Below the pieces are notes generated by a model. It had not been told where the DNA came from. It ran no database searches and saw nothing but the letters and a program-made list of their open reading frames with translations. Of a stretch of 64,000 nucleotides of DNA, positions 50,003 to 59,092 are shown piece after piece. Both the position numbers and the translations under genes were made by a program. The DNA comes from Microbacterium sp. 11MF (GTDB lineage: Bacteria; Actinomycetota; Actinomycetes; Actinomycetales; Microbacteriaceae): positions 806,001-870,000 of the forward strand of contig NZ_KB911460.1 in the NCBI RefSeq assembly GCF_000383475.1, given 5' to 3'. Within the stretch, counting starts at the first letter, position 1. Each line of letters opens with the position of its first letter.

Positions 50003-52243
50003 TCAGCGGATCTCGAACGAGACCGCCCGCAGCACCTCGTCGCGGGACGACGGCCCGATGAGGAGTTCGAACTCCCCGGGTTCCACGATGCGGCGGCCAG
50101 CCGCATCCACGATCGTGCAGTCCGACGCCGGCAGGTCGATCTCGACCGTGGCGCTCGCGCCCGCGGCGAGGTCGACGTGCCGGTAGGTCTTCAGTTCCTT
50201 GTCGGCCCAGCTCACCGAGGTCACCGTGTCGCGGACGTACACCTGGACGATCTCGTGCGCGGGGCGCTCGCCGGTGTTGCGCAGCGTGACCCGCGCGCGG
50301 ACGGTCTCGCCGGCAGAGACGACGGGCGTCAGGACCTCCGCGTCGCCGTACTCGACGGTCGTGTACGACAGGCCGTCGCCGAACGCGAACGCCGGCTGCT
50401 GCGTCAGGTCGGCGTAGCGGTCGCCGTGCTGGCCGCGGATCTGGTTGTAGTACGTCGGCTGCTGGCCGGCGTGCCGTGCGAACGAGATCGGCAGGCGTCC
50501 AGCGGGTTCGATCTCGCCGAGCAGGAGCTCTGCGATCGCGCGTCCGCCCTGCATGCCGGGGTTCGCGACCCAGACGACGGATGCCTCGCGCACCGACTCC
50601 GGCAGGATCAGCGGCTTCGACGCCATCAGCACGACGACGAGCGGCGTGCCCGTCGCGGCCAGGGCATCGAGCAGAGCGCGCTGCCCGCCGATGAGGTCGA
50701 GCGTCGCGGTGGACCGGCCCTCGCCGACGAGCTCGATGCGGTCGCCGACGACCGCGACGACGACATCGGAGCGTTCCGCGAGCGCAACGGCCTCGGCGAT
50801 CTCGGCGGCATCGGGCTCCTGCGGTGCGACGATCGGCGGCCGGGGCTGCCCGTCGGGGAAGACACCCGCGGGATCGTCGGTGAGGTCCAGGATGCCGGCG
50901 CCCCGGGCGTGCTCGACGGTGCCGCCGCTGAGCTCGCGGAGCCCGTCGAGGACCGTCGTGATCTGGGCGCGGGGGTGGCCGTCCGGCATCCAATCGACCT
51001 GCCCGGATGAGCCCGCCCAGTCGCCGAGCTGCGTCTGCGCGTCGTCGGCGAGCGGGCCGACGACGGCGATCCGGCGTGTGGTGGAAGCCAGCGGGAGCGT
51101 GCCGTCGTTGCGGAGCAGGACCAGGGAGCGCCGCGCGACCTCGAGATTGAGGTCGGCGTGGGCACCCTGCGCGATGATCGTGGCGATGCGCTCCCGGTCG
51201 GGCAGGCGCGGGTTCTCGAACAGCCCGAAGCGGAATTTGAGCGACAGGATGCGCGAGACCGCCTGGTCGATGTCGGCCTCGGCCAGCATCCCGCGCTCGA
51301 CGGCCTCGAGGGCGCCGGCGAAGAACCCGGGCGTCGTCATGACCATGTCGTTGCCGGCCTTCACGGCGGCGGCCGCGGCGCTGGCGTAGTCGGGCTGCAC
51401 CTTCTGCTCCCACACCATGCGGCCGACGTTGTCCCAGTCGGTGATCAGCGTGCCGGTGTATCCCCACTCGCCCCGCAGCACGTCGCTGAGGAGCCAGTCG
51501 TTGACCGTGATCGGCACCCCGTCGGTGGTCTGGTAGCCGAGCATGAAGGTGCGGCATCCCTCCCGCGCGACGCGCTCGAACGGCGGCAGGAACCAGGAGC
51601 GGAGCTTTCGCCGCGAGATGTCGGCCTCGCTCGCATCGCGGCCACCCTGCGTCTCGGAGTATCCGGCGAAGTGCTTCGCGGTCGCGAGGATCGCGTCGGG
51701 GTCGTCGAGGCCGTCGCCCTGGTAGCCGCGCACCATCGCCGACGCGAGCTCGCCGATGAGGAACGGGTCCTCGCCGAACGTCTCGCCCACGCGCCCCCAA
51801 CGGAGGTCGCGGGCGATGCAGAGGACGGGGGAGAAGGTCCAATGGATGCCGGTGGCCGCCACTTCGGCCGCCGTCGCCTTCGCGACGCTCGCGATGAGGT
51901 CCGCATCCCACGACGCGGCCATCCCGAGCTGCGTCGGGAAGATCGTCGCTCCCTCCCAGAACGAGTGGCCGTGGATGCAGTCCTCGGCGACGAGCAGCGG
52001 GATCCGCAGGCGGGTCTGCGACGTGAGTTCCGCGGCGCGGAGCACCTTCTCGGGGGACGTGTGGAGGATCGAGCCGGCGTGACGCTCGAGCACGATGTGC
52101 TCGAGCTCCTCGCGGGCGTCGAACTGCATCATCTGCCCGACCTTCTCGGGCAGGGTCATGCGCCCGAGCAGGTCGGCGACGCGCTCGTCGACCGACAGGC
52201 GGGCATCCAGGTACGCGGCGGAAGCGGTGTCGACGGTCGTCAT
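50003..52243 (-). CDS. Glycoside hydrolase family 3 beta-glycosidase (BglX-like)
   Basis: This 746-residue enzyme follows the three-domain GH3 layout. The (beta/alpha)8 barrel contains CIHGHSFWEGATIFP, KHFAGYSETQGGRD and the nucleophile D269 in LITDWDN. The alpha/beta sandwich has VVVVGDRIELVGEGRS, and the C-terminal fibronectin III-like domain begins near GERPAHEIVQVYV. There is no signal peptide, so it acts in the cytoplasm on imported beta-glucosides or xylosides. The ATG at 52243 overlaps the permease stop (ATGA), making it the last gene of the ABC importer operon and tying its substrate to that importer. Confidence 0.93.
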   Translation of the reverse strand: MTTVDTASAAYLDARLSVDERVADLLGRMTLPEKVGQMMQFDAREELEHIVLERHAGSILHTSPEKVLRAAELTSQTRLRIPLLVAEDCIHGHSFWEGATIFPTQLGMAASWDADLIASVAKATAAEVAATGIHWTFSPVLCIARDLRWGRVGETFGEDPFLIGELASAMVRGYQGDGLDDPDAILATAKHFAGYSETQGGRDASEADISRRKLRSWFLPPFERVAREGCRTFMLGYQTTDGVPITVNDWLLSDVLRGEWGYTGTLITDWDNVGRMVWEQKVQPDYASAAAAAVKAGNDMVMTTPGFFAGALEAVERGMLAEADIDQAVSRILSLKFRFGLFENPRLPDRERIATIIAQGAHADLNLEVARRSLVLLRNDGTLPLASTTRRIAVVGPLADDAQTQLGDWAGSSGQVDWMPDGHPRAQITTVLDGLRELSGGTVEHARGAGILDLTDDPAGVFPDGQPRPPIVAPQEPDAAEIAEAVALAERSDVVVAVVGDRIELVGEGRSTATLDLIGGQRALLDALAATGTPLVVVLMASKPLILPESVREASVVWVANPGMQGGRAIAELLLGEIEPAGRLPISFARHAGQQPTYYNQIRGQHGDRYADLTQQPAFAFGDGLSYTTVEYGDAEVLTPVVSAGETVRARVTLRNTGERPAHEIVQVYVRDTVTSVSWADKELKTYRHVDLAAGASATVEIDLPASDCTIVDAAGRRIVEPGEFELLIGPSSRDEVLRAVSFEIR

Positions 52244-53253
52244 TCGCGGGCCTCCCGGCGGGTGGTGGGGACCTCGACGGCGCGGACGGCGGTGACCGCG
52301 TCGTTGACGTCCAGGCCCTTCTTCTTCATCGCGCGGGCCCGCTCGCCGGCGGAACGCAGGCGGGGGTTCACGTACTCGTCGATGCCGAAGTTGATGAGCG
52401 ACAGGGCCACGCCGATGGCGGCGATGCAGAGCCCCGGGGGCAGGTACCACCACCACTGGTTCTGGCGGAACGCACCCTGCGCGCTCGCCCAGTTGAGGAT
52501 GGTGCCCCAGTTGTAGGTGTTCACCGGGATGACGCCGATGTACGACAGGGTCGTGAGGCCGAGGATCGCGGCCGTCACGGTGCCGACGAAGCTCGCGGCG
52601 ATGAGCGCCATGAGGTTCGGCAGCATCTCGACGGTGATGATGCGCCGCAGCGGCTCGCCGTTGGCGCGCGCGGCCTGGACGAAGTCGCGGTTGCGGAGCG
52701 ACATCGTCTGCGCGCGCAGGACGCGCGCGCCCCAGGCCCAGCCGGTGATGCCGAGGACGGCGGCGATGAGGACGAGCGGCGGCTCCTCGAACATCGACGC
52801 GACGATGATGATGAGCGGCAGCCCCGGGATGACGAGGAAGACGTTCGTCAGCGCCGAGAGGCCCTCGCTCTTCCACCCCCGGACGTACCCCGAGACGACG
52901 CCCACGACGATCGCGATGACCGTCGCGAGGATGGCGGCGAGGAAGCCGACGACGATGACTCCGCGGGTGCCGTGGATGACCTGGCTGAGGACGTCCTCGC
53001 CGATGTGGGTGGTCCCGAGCCAGTGCTCGGGGGAGGGCGGCTGGAAGCGCGCGGTGTTGTCGACCTGCGTCGGCGAGAACGGTGCGAGCACGTCCGCGAA
53101 GATCGCGACGAGGACGAAGAAGCCGAGGATCACGAGTCCCGTGATGGACTTGCCGTTGCGGAACATCGCGAACGCCGATCCGAGGCGGGCCCAGAACGTG
53201 TTCGGCGTCGGGTCCTCGGTGCGGGCCATGCGGATGGTGGCGGTGGTGGTCAT
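52240..53253 (-). CDS. ABC transporter permease, DppC/OppC type
   Basis: This 337-residue inner-membrane subunit has an OppC N-terminal helix (ITGLVILGFFVLVAIFADVL) and five more helices. The coupling-helix EAA-like loop VRGWKSEGLSALTNVFLVIPG contacts the ATPases. It would import oligopeptides or, in view of the co-transcribed GH3 gene, oligosaccharides. It starts 2 bases after the DppB-type gene. The C-terminal ~40 residues are a charged extension (ARAMKKKGLDVNDAVTAV). Confidence 0.92.
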   Translation of the reverse strand: MTTTATIRMARTEDPTPNTFWARLGSAFAMFRNGKSITGLVILGFFVLVAIFADVLAPFSPTQVDNTARFQPPSPEHWLGTTHIGEDVLSQVIHGTRGVIVVGFLAAILATVIAIVVGVVSGYVRGWKSEGLSALTNVFLVIPGLPLIIIVASMFEEPPLVLIAAVLGITGWAWGARVLRAQTMSLRNRDFVQAARANGEPLRRIITVEMLPNLMALIAASFVGTVTAAILGLTTLSYIGVIPVNTYNWGTILNWASAQGAFRQNQWWWYLPPGLCIAAIGVALSLINFGIDEYVNPRLRSAGERARAMKKKGLDVNDAVTAVRAVEVPTTRREARE

Positions 53254-53255
53254 GG

Positions 53256-54335
53256 TCAGGCCTCCGTCTGGCGGGTGCGCGGGTCGAGGAACGCGTAGGC
53301 GATGTCGGCGAGGATGTTCGCCACCAGCACCGACAGCGTGATGACCAGGAAGACGCCCTGCATGAGTGCGTAGTCCTTGCCGTTAGTGGCATCCAGCAGC
53401 AGCTTTCCAACGCCGGGGTAGCTGAAGACCATCTCCATGACGATCGTTCCGCCGACGATGAAGCCGATCGACAGGGCGAAGCTCTGGATCTGGGGGAGGA
53501 CCGCGTTGCGGGCGGCGTAGCGCCACAGCACGCGGGAGTTCGGCATGCCCTTGGCCTGCGCGACCGTGATGTAGTCCTCGTCGAGGACGGTGAGCATCAT
53601 GTTGCGCATGCCGAGCATCCAGCCACCGAGGGAGGCGATGATGATCGTCACCGCGGGAAGCGTCCCGTGGTGGATCACCTGCCCGATGAACTCCGGAGTG
53701 AACTCGGGTGAGTAGCCGACGCCGTACGCCTTGCCGATCGGGAACCACTTGAGGTTGACCGAGAAGAGGGCGATGGCGAGCAGCCCCAGCCAGAAGTACG
53801 GGATGGTGCTGAGGAAGGTCGTGATCGGGATCATGATCTCGGAGCGGCTGCCGCGGCGCCACCCGATGACGGCGCCGCCGATCGTGCCGATGAGGAACGA
53901 GATGATCGTGGCGAAGCCGACGAGCCCCACCGTCCACGGCAGGGCCTGGCTGATGACCTCGCCGACGGGACGGAGACCGTGCAGGAGAGAGACGCCGAGG
54001 TCGCCGCGGAGCATGAGGCCCCAGTAGTCGATGTACTGCTGCCACATCGACTTGTCGGTGTCGATGCCGAGCAGGGCGCGGAGCGCGTCCGCCGCCTCGG
54101 GCGTGACGTTGCGGTTGCGGGCCAGGTACTGGTCGACCGCGTCGCCCTTCATGAGGCGGGGCAGGAAGAAGTTGATCGTGATCGCGGCCCACAGCGTGAA
54201 GAGGTAGAACAGCGCGCGACTGCCGAGGAAGCGCCACGGAATGCGGGAGCGTCCCTTGACGGTCGTGGTCGCGGTCGTGCCGACCTCGAGCGCGTCGGGC
54301 GTCTCGACGGGGAGCTGGGGTTCGACGGCGGTCAT
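53256..54335 (-). CDS. ABC transporter permease, DppB/OppB type
   Basis: This 359-residue permease has a 35-residue cytoplasmic N-terminus and then six helices. The DppB features TINFFLPRLMKGDAVD, and the EAA loop region MRNMMLTVLDEDYITVAQAKG, are present. It forms the channel with the DppC-type subunit. Its start overlaps the upstream ATPase stop (ATGA at 54332-54335). Confidence 0.92.
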   Translation of the reverse strand: MTAVEPQLPVETPDALEVGTTATTTVKGRSRIPWRFLGSRALFYLFTLWAAITINFFLPRLMKGDAVDQYLARNRNVTPEAADALRALLGIDTDKSMWQQYIDYWGLMLRGDLGVSLLHGLRPVGEVISQALPWTVGLVGFATIISFLIGTIGGAVIGWRRGSRSEIMIPITTFLSTIPYFWLGLLAIALFSVNLKWFPIGKAYGVGYSPEFTPEFIGQVIHHGTLPAVTIIIASLGGWMLGMRNMMLTVLDEDYITVAQAKGMPNSRVLWRYAARNAVLPQIQSFALSIGFIVGGTIVMEMVFSYPGVGKLLLDATNGKDYALMQGVFLVITLSVLVANILADIAYAFLDPRTRQTEA

Positions 54336-55141
54336 CGGGTATCTCCGGAGAGTCCCGGAGCCGACGCGAAGTGGCTCTCGGGGTCGGGGGACGCAGCGCG
54401 GAGCTCCTGCGTGTACGGGTTCTGGGGACGCAGGATCACGTCGTCGGCGGTGCCGCTCTCGACGACCTTGCCCTGGTTGAGCACGAGGATCTCGTCGCTG
54501 AAGTGGCGGGCGGTCGCGAGGTCGTGGGTGATGTAGAGCACCCCGAGTCCCTCTTCACGCTGCAGGTCGGCGAGGAGGTTGAGGACGCCCATGCGGATCG
54601 ACACGTCGAGCATCGACACCGGTTCGTCGGCCACGAGCAGGCGAGGGCGGGATGCCAGGGCCCGGGCGATCGCGACGCGTTGCCGCTGCCCGCCCGAGAG
54701 CTCGTGAGGGCGTCGATCGATGACGGAGTCGGGATCGAGGCGAACGCGGTCGAGGAGGCGGCGCACCTCGTCTTCGACCTCCTTCTTCGGGACGACGTCG
54801 TCCAGGCGCAGGGGGCGCTCGATGTGGTGGCGGATCGAGTGGTACGGGTTCAGGGACGCGAACGGGTCCTGGAACACCATCCGCAGCTGCTGCCGGTAGT
54901 CGCGCAGGCCCTTGCCGCGGCGGGGGATGGGCTTTCCGTCGAGGCGGATCTCGCCGCTCGTGGGCGTCTCGAGCTGGGTGAGGATCTTGGCGATCGTGGA
55001 CTTGCCGCTGCCGGACTGGCCGACGAGGCCGATCGTCTGGCCGGAGGAGAGGGTGAACGAGACGTCGTCGAGGGCCTTCATCTGGCCGGCTCCCCGGACG
55101 TGGTACACCTTCGTGACGCTGTCGAACTCGAGTGTGGTCAT
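54332..55141 (-). CDS. ABC transporter ATP-binding protein, DppF/OppF type
   Basis: This 269-residue ATPase has Walker A GQSGSGKST, the Q-loop in MVFQDPFASLNP, the ABC signature LSGGQRQR, Walker B LLVADEPVSMLD and an H-loop. The C-terminal oligopeptide/dipeptide extension (LRPQNPYTQEL) marks the peptide-type family. It overlaps both neighbours by 4 bases and pairs with the following DppD-type ATPase. Confidence 0.93.
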   Translation of the reverse strand: MTTLEFDSVTKVYHVRGAGQMKALDDVSFTLSSGQTIGLVGQSGSGKSTIAKILTQLETPTSGEIRLDGKPIPRRGKGLRDYRQQLRMVFQDPFASLNPYHSIRHHIERPLRLDDVVPKKEVEDEVRRLLDRVRLDPDSVIDRRPHELSGGQRQRVAIARALASRPRLLVADEPVSMLDVSIRMGVLNLLADLQREEGLGVLYITHDLATARHFSDEILVLNQGKVVESGTADDVILRPQNPYTQELRAASPDPESHFASAPGLSGDTR

Positions 55142-55962
55142 CGGACGACGACCCCCCTTTCACCGGTCAGTCGCGGGAACGAGGACAACAGCGTGCGCGT
55201 GTACTCGTGCTGCGGGGCGGTCCAGATGCGCTCGGCGGTGTCGATCTCGACGATCTCGCCCTTGCGCATGATGGCGATGCGGTCGCTGATCTCCAGCAGC
55301 AGCGGCAGGTCGTGGGTGATGAAGATGACGGAGAAGCCGAACTCGTGTCGCAACTGCGAGATCTGCTTGAGGATCTCGCGCTGGACGAGGACGTCGAGCG
55401 CCGTGGTGGGCTCGTCCATGATCATCAGCTGCGGTCGCAGGGCGAGCGCCATGGCGATCATGACGCGCTGGCGCATGCCGCCGGAGAGTTCGTGCGGGTA
55501 CGAACGGCTGCGGGCGGCGCCGACCTTGACGATCTCGAGCAGTTCGTTGACCGCGTCGCGTCGTGCGGCCCGGTTCATGTCGGGGCGGTGCACCTCGAAG
55601 ACGTCGGCGAGCTGCGAGCCGATCGTGGCGACGGGGTTGAGGGCGTTCATCGCGCCCTGGAAGACCATCGAGATCTTGTCCCAGCGGAAGCGGCGCATCT
55701 CTTCCGGATCGAGTGAGTTGACGTCGATGTCTTCGCCGGAGACGTCGCGGAAGGTGACGGATCCGCTGGAGATGACGGCGGGCGCCTTGAGCAGGCGCTG
55801 CACACCGTAGGCGAGGGTGGTCTTTCCGCAGCCGCTCTCGCCGGCGAGGCCGAGGATCTCGCCGCGGCGCAGTTCGAGGCTGACGTGGGTGACGGCTTCG
55901 ACCGGCGGGTCGACGTCGTAGACGACGGAGAAGTCGTCGACGGACAGTAACGAATCGCGCAT
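55138..55962 (-). CDS. ABC transporter ATP-binding protein, DppD/OppD type
   Basis: This 274-residue ATPase has Walker A GESGCGKTT, the signature LSGGMRQR, Walker B LMIMDEPTTALD and a C-terminal end WTAPQHEYTRTLLSSFP. The ATG at 55962 (MRDSLLSVDDFSVVYD) fits the family start. The frame remains open 25 codons upstream, but that stretch is hairpin DNA and not protein-like. It follows the binding-protein gene after an 86-base gap holding a perfect 14-base hairpin. Confidence 0.92.
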   Translation of the reverse strand: MRDSLLSVDDFSVVYDVDPPVEAVTHVSLELRRGEILGLAGESGCGKTTLAYGVQRLLKAPAVISSGSVTFRDVSGEDIDVNSLDPEEMRRFRWDKISMVFQGAMNALNPVATIGSQLADVFEVHRPDMNRAARRDAVNELLEIVKVGAARSRSYPHELSGGMRQRVMIAMALALRPQLMIMDEPTTALDVLVQREILKQISQLRHEFGFSVIFITHDLPLLLEISDRIAIMRKGEIVEIDTAERIWTAPQHEYTRTLLSSFPRLTGERGVVVR

Positions 55963-56000
55963 CAGTGCGTGCTCGCTTTCGTGGAGGTGAGCAGGGGTGG

Positions 56001-56035
56001 GGGACGGATGCCGCGGGCCATGCGGCATCCGTCCC
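56001..56035. repeat. Perfect intercistronic hairpin made of an inverted GGATGCCGC pair
   Basis: GGGACGGATGCCGC (56001-56014) and GCGGCATCCGTCCC (56022-56035) are perfectly complementary with a 7-base loop. It lies between the binding-protein gene (ends 56049) and the downstream ATPase gene. It lacks a T-tract on the transcribed strand, so it more likely stabilises the upstream mRNA or lowers downstream expression than fully terminates. Confidence 0.75.
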
Positions 56036-56048
56036 ACCGTCGGTCGGA

Positions 56049-57710
56049 TTACTCTTTGGGCTTCAGCTTCGTCAGGATCTGAACGACGCCGACCTGGGTC
56101 GGGTCACCCGCGGCGTACTGGTCGTCCTCGGACGGCCAGCCGACGTAGTTGCGCGTGTTGAACTCGCCGAGCAGCGGGTGCGCACCCAGCGGGATGGCGG
56201 GGACGTTCTCGACGAACGCCTTCTGCAGGACCGCGCCGGCCTCGGTCCGCTCGTCGTCGGATGCCGCATTGGCGTACGTGTTCAGCGCCTCGGTGACCTT
56301 CGAGTCGTCGAAACGGCCGAAGTTGAAGGATGCCTTGCCGTCGACCACCCACTTGGGGTCCATCGTCGACGTGTACAGGCCGTACGCGTTGCCGGTGTCC
56401 TCGAGCCAGTGGATGATCGCGTCGAAGTTGCCTTCCTGCTTGCCCGCGTCCCAGCCGCCGAAGTCGGGCTGGTCGACGTTCACCTTGATGCCCAGGGCCT
56501 TGTCGAGCTCTTCGGAGATGAGCTGCTGCTCGGTGTTCCAGTCGCTCCAGCCGGCGGGGACCGACACCGAGAACTCGACGGCCTCACCGTCGGGGTCGGT
56601 CAGCTTTCCGCTGTTCCAGGTGTAACCGGCGTCGGTGAGGATCTCCTTGGCCTTGTCGACGTCGACGGAGTAGTTGTCGTCCTTGTACTCGTCGATGATC
56701 TCGTTCTCGAGCACGGAGCTGAGACCGGTCTTGTTCCAGATCGCCTCGCTCGCGCCTTCGCGGGCGATGTCGACGTAGGCCTCGCGGTCGATCGTCCACG
56801 CGAGCGCTTCGCGCAGTGCGGGGTCGTTGAAGGGCTTCTTCTGCAGGTTCATGAACAGCGTGCCCGCGCCCGGGGTGGGCGAGACCAGGAACACGTTGTC
56901 GGGATCGGCGTCGAGGTAGCTCTGCTGGACCTGCGGGATGAAGGCCTGGGCCCAGTCCGCATCGCCTGTCGCGAGGGCCGTCGTGAGCGCGGCGTTGTCG
57001 CCGTACGAGACGTAGTTCAGCTGCGGGACGGCGAGGTCGCCACCCCAGTAGTCGGGGTTCGCCTTGAGGGAGACGGACTCGGTCGACCAGTTCGACATGA
57101 CGTACGGGCCGGTGCCGACGAGCTTGCCCTCGTCGGTGAGGGGGTCGGTGTTCGGGTCCTCGATGTCCTTCCAGATGTGCTCCGGGACGATCGGGGTGTG
57201 CAGGACGCGGCCCTGCGAGGTGAACTTCGAGCTCGAGAAGGTCAGGACGACCGTGTCGCCGTCGGCGGTGACGTCGGTGACGCCGAGGGCGCCGGTGTCG
57301 GTCAGCTTGCCGGTGAGGTACTGGTTGAAGGTGAAGACGACGTCGTCGGCGGTGAAGTCCTCACCGTCGCTCCACTTCACGCCGCTGCGAGGCGTGACGG
57401 TGAGCTGCGTGTAGTCGTCGTTCCATTCCACCTTCTCGGCGAGCCACGGGGTCGTCTTGAGGTCGCCCGTCGGGTTGACGAGGGCGAGCGGCTCGAAGAT
57501 GACCTTGGCGTAGCCGTATCGCTGGCCGGCCGAGTCGCCGAGGTAGGGGTTGTGGGATTCGGTGGTGATCGCGCCGTCGGGCTTCGCGATCGTCAGGGCG
57601 GCCCCGGAGCCCTGGCTCCCGGAGTCGTTGTTTCCTCCGCCGGCGGCGCAGCCGGTGAGGATGAGTGCCGCGGTGAGACCGGCGGCGGCGAGGGAGGTCT
57701 TCAGCCTCAT
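56049..57710 (-). CDS. ABC transporter substrate-binding lipoprotein, family 5
   Basis: This 553-residue binding protein has a lipobox LILTGC (Cys21) and the family-5 (DppA/OppA) fold. Marks are WNDDYTQLTVTPRSGVKWSDG, FNDPALREALAWTIDRE and a C-terminal segment with FVENVPAIPL. Family-5 proteins bind peptides, but several bind cello- or xylo-oligosaccharides. The GH3 gene in the same operon favours a beta-linked sugar. AAGGAG precedes the ATG at 57710. A well-formed promoter with an overlapping dyad lies upstream. Confidence 0.93.
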   Translation of the reverse strand: MRLKTSLAAAGLTAALILTGCAAGGGNNDSGSQGSGAALTIAKPDGAITTESHNPYLGDSAGQRYGYAKVIFEPLALVNPTGDLKTTPWLAEKVEWNDDYTQLTVTPRSGVKWSDGEDFTADDVVFTFNQYLTGKLTDTGALGVTDVTADGDTVVLTFSSSKFTSQGRVLHTPIVPEHIWKDIEDPNTDPLTDEGKLVGTGPYVMSNWSTESVSLKANPDYWGGDLAVPQLNYVSYGDNAALTTALATGDADWAQAFIPQVQQSYLDADPDNVFLVSPTPGAGTLFMNLQKKPFNDPALREALAWTIDREAYVDIAREGASEAIWNKTGLSSVLENEIIDEYKDDNYSVDVDKAKEILTDAGYTWNSGKLTDPDGEAVEFSVSVPAGWSDWNTEQQLISEELDKALGIKVNVDQPDFGGWDAGKQEGNFDAIIHWLEDTGNAYGLYTSTMDPKWVVDGKASFNFGRFDDSKVTEALNTYANAASDDERTEAGAVLQKAFVENVPAIPLGAHPLLGEFNTRNYVGWPSEDDQYAAGDPTQVGVVQILTKLKPKE

Positions 57711-57793
57711 TGCTTCTCCTTCATCTGTGGTCCCGGCGCCGCGAAAAGACCTCCGAAGGAGTCCCACTCGGCGCTGAGTGTGATTGCATGGAA

Positions 57794-57822
57794 AACTTAC
57801 AATCAAGTAAGTAAGTTCACAA
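57794..57822 (-). promoter_or_regulatory. Promoter of the family-5 ABC operon with overlapping operator
   Basis: On the reverse strand, -35 TTGTGA (57817-57822) and -10 TAAGTT (57794-57799) are separated by exactly 17 bases. The inverted repeat AACTTAC (57794-57800) and GTAAGTT (57811-57817) covers the -10 box and reaches the -35 edge; a tighter pair ACTTAC-N6-GTAAGT lies inside it. This is a typical TetR repression site, and the divergent TetR gene is the obvious candidate. Confidence 0.7.
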
Positions 57823-57889
57823 CCCTCCGATGATGCGGGTCGCGCGACCTGCGTAAGATCTGATCCGCATCCGGGGAAGAAGGCAGATC

Positions 57890-58531
57890 ATGGTCGATAG
57901 TCGACACCAGACGAAGTCGCGCCCGGCGACTCTCGTCCGACGCCGGGAAATCCTCGACGCGGCGCAGGAGATCTTCGGCTCGAAGGGCTTCGCGAACGGC
58001 ACCCTGCAGGACATCGCCGAGCAGGTCGGGATGACGCATGCCGGCATCCTCCATCACTTCGGGTCGAAGGATCAGCTGCTGCTGGACGTCCTCGAGCATC
58101 GTGATCAGACGGACGTCGTCGATCTGGACGGGGGGCGCATCCCGGGCGGGATGGAGCTGTTCCGCCACCTGGTCCACACAGCGATCATGAACATGCAGCG
58201 GGCCGGGATCGTGCAGGCGTACGCTGTGCTGTCGGCGGAGTCGGTCACCGACGACCACCCGGGGCGGGCGTACTTCGAGCACCGGTACACCGTGCTCCGG
58301 AAGGACCTGCGCGAGGCGTTCGAGCGCGTCTGCCAGGAGCGCGGGATCACCGATCCCGGGTCGATCGCGCACGGCTCGGCGGCGATCCTCGCCGTGATGG
58401 ACGGGCTGCAGGTGCAGTGGCTGCTCGATCCGACGGCCGTCGACCTCGGGAGGGCGTCGGAGTTCGCGATCGAGGCGATCGTGGCCGCCGTCATCGAGCC
58501 GCGTCCGTCGGTCCTGGCGGAACCCGCCTGA
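57890..58531 (+). CDS. TetR family transcriptional regulator
   Basis: This 213-residue regulator has an N-terminal TetR HTH (about 18-65: RREILDAAQEIFGSKGF...TLQDIAEQVGMTHAGILHHFGSKDQLL). A helical ligand domain follows, with LRKDLREAFERVCQERG. The ATG at 57890 has AAGAAGG 6-7 bases upstream, and a TAAGAT box (57854-57859) may be its -10. It is divergent from the ABC importer/GH3 operon, whose promoter holds an inverted repeat. It likely represses that operon until a sugar ligand binds. Confidence 0.9.
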   Translation: MVDSRHQTKSRPATLVRRREILDAAQEIFGSKGFANGTLQDIAEQVGMTHAGILHHFGSKDQLLLDVLEHRDQTDVVDLDGGRIPGGMELFRHLVHTAIMNMQRAGIVQAYAVLSAESVTDDHPGRAYFEHRYTVLRKDLREAFERVCQERGITDPGSIAHGSAAILAVMDGLQVQWLLDPTAVDLGRASEFAIEAIVAAVIEPRPSVLAEPA

Positions 58532-58622
58532 GTTCTTCTGCATCGACGTCGATTCCCGTCGCGCCCGTTCGGCGCGATAGTGGGAGGGACGGGAAACGTC
58601 CCCCGGAACTCAGGAGATGACC

Positions 58623-59030
58623 ATGAAGCACATGCTGATCATGCGGAGCACCCCGGCCTCGGCCGAGGCCTTCGTTGAGACCGATGTCGAGGCGGTGATC
58701 AACGCCATGGGCGCGTACAACGAGTCGATGATCACCGCCGGTGTGCTGGTGGGTGGCGACGGTCTCGCGCCCGAGCCCGGGTACGTCGTGGATTTCGACG
58801 GCGAGACGCCGGTGGTCAGCGACGGACCCTACGGCGAGGTTCACGAGCTGTTCAACGGGTTCTGGATCGTCCAGACGGCGACCGCCGAAGAGGCGCTCGA
58901 GTGGGCGAAGCGCGCACCGCTGACGCCGGGCAGCAAGCTGGAGGTGCGGCGGGTGACCGACGAGACCGACTTCGCGGACTTCGCCGACAACGAGTACATC
59001 GAAAAGGAGAAGGGCTGGCGCGCAGAGTAG
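58623..59030 (+). CDS. YCII-related (DGPF) domain protein
   Basis: This 135-residue protein has the YCII/DGPF pattern MKHMLIMRS at the start, VSDGPYGEVHELFNGFWIVQ mid-protein and APLTPGSKLEVRRV near the end. The fold is a ferredoxin-like barrel; its function is unknown, and relatives often sit beside ECF sigma factors. The ATG at 58623 is preferred over that at 58617, because AGGAG lies exactly 6 bases before it. It probably forms a unit of its own. Confidence 0.85.
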   Translation: MKHMLIMRSTPASAEAFVETDVEAVINAMGAYNESMITAGVLVGGDGLAPEPGYVVDFDGETPVVSDGPYGEVHELFNGFWIVQTATAEEALEWAKRAPLTPGSKLEVRRVTDETDFADFADNEYIEKEKGWRAE

Positions 59031-59092
59031 AGCGCGTGAGCGCGCGACCTGGTCACCTGTCCGCGGATACGATCCGGGCGCGGACGAGCGGT

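Noticed and set aside
52244..53410. N-terminal extension of the GH3 enzyme to 1135 residues
   Set aside because: The added stretch is a frame shadow of the permease gene. The ATG at 52243 overlaps the permease stop and starts the normal GH3 N-terminus.
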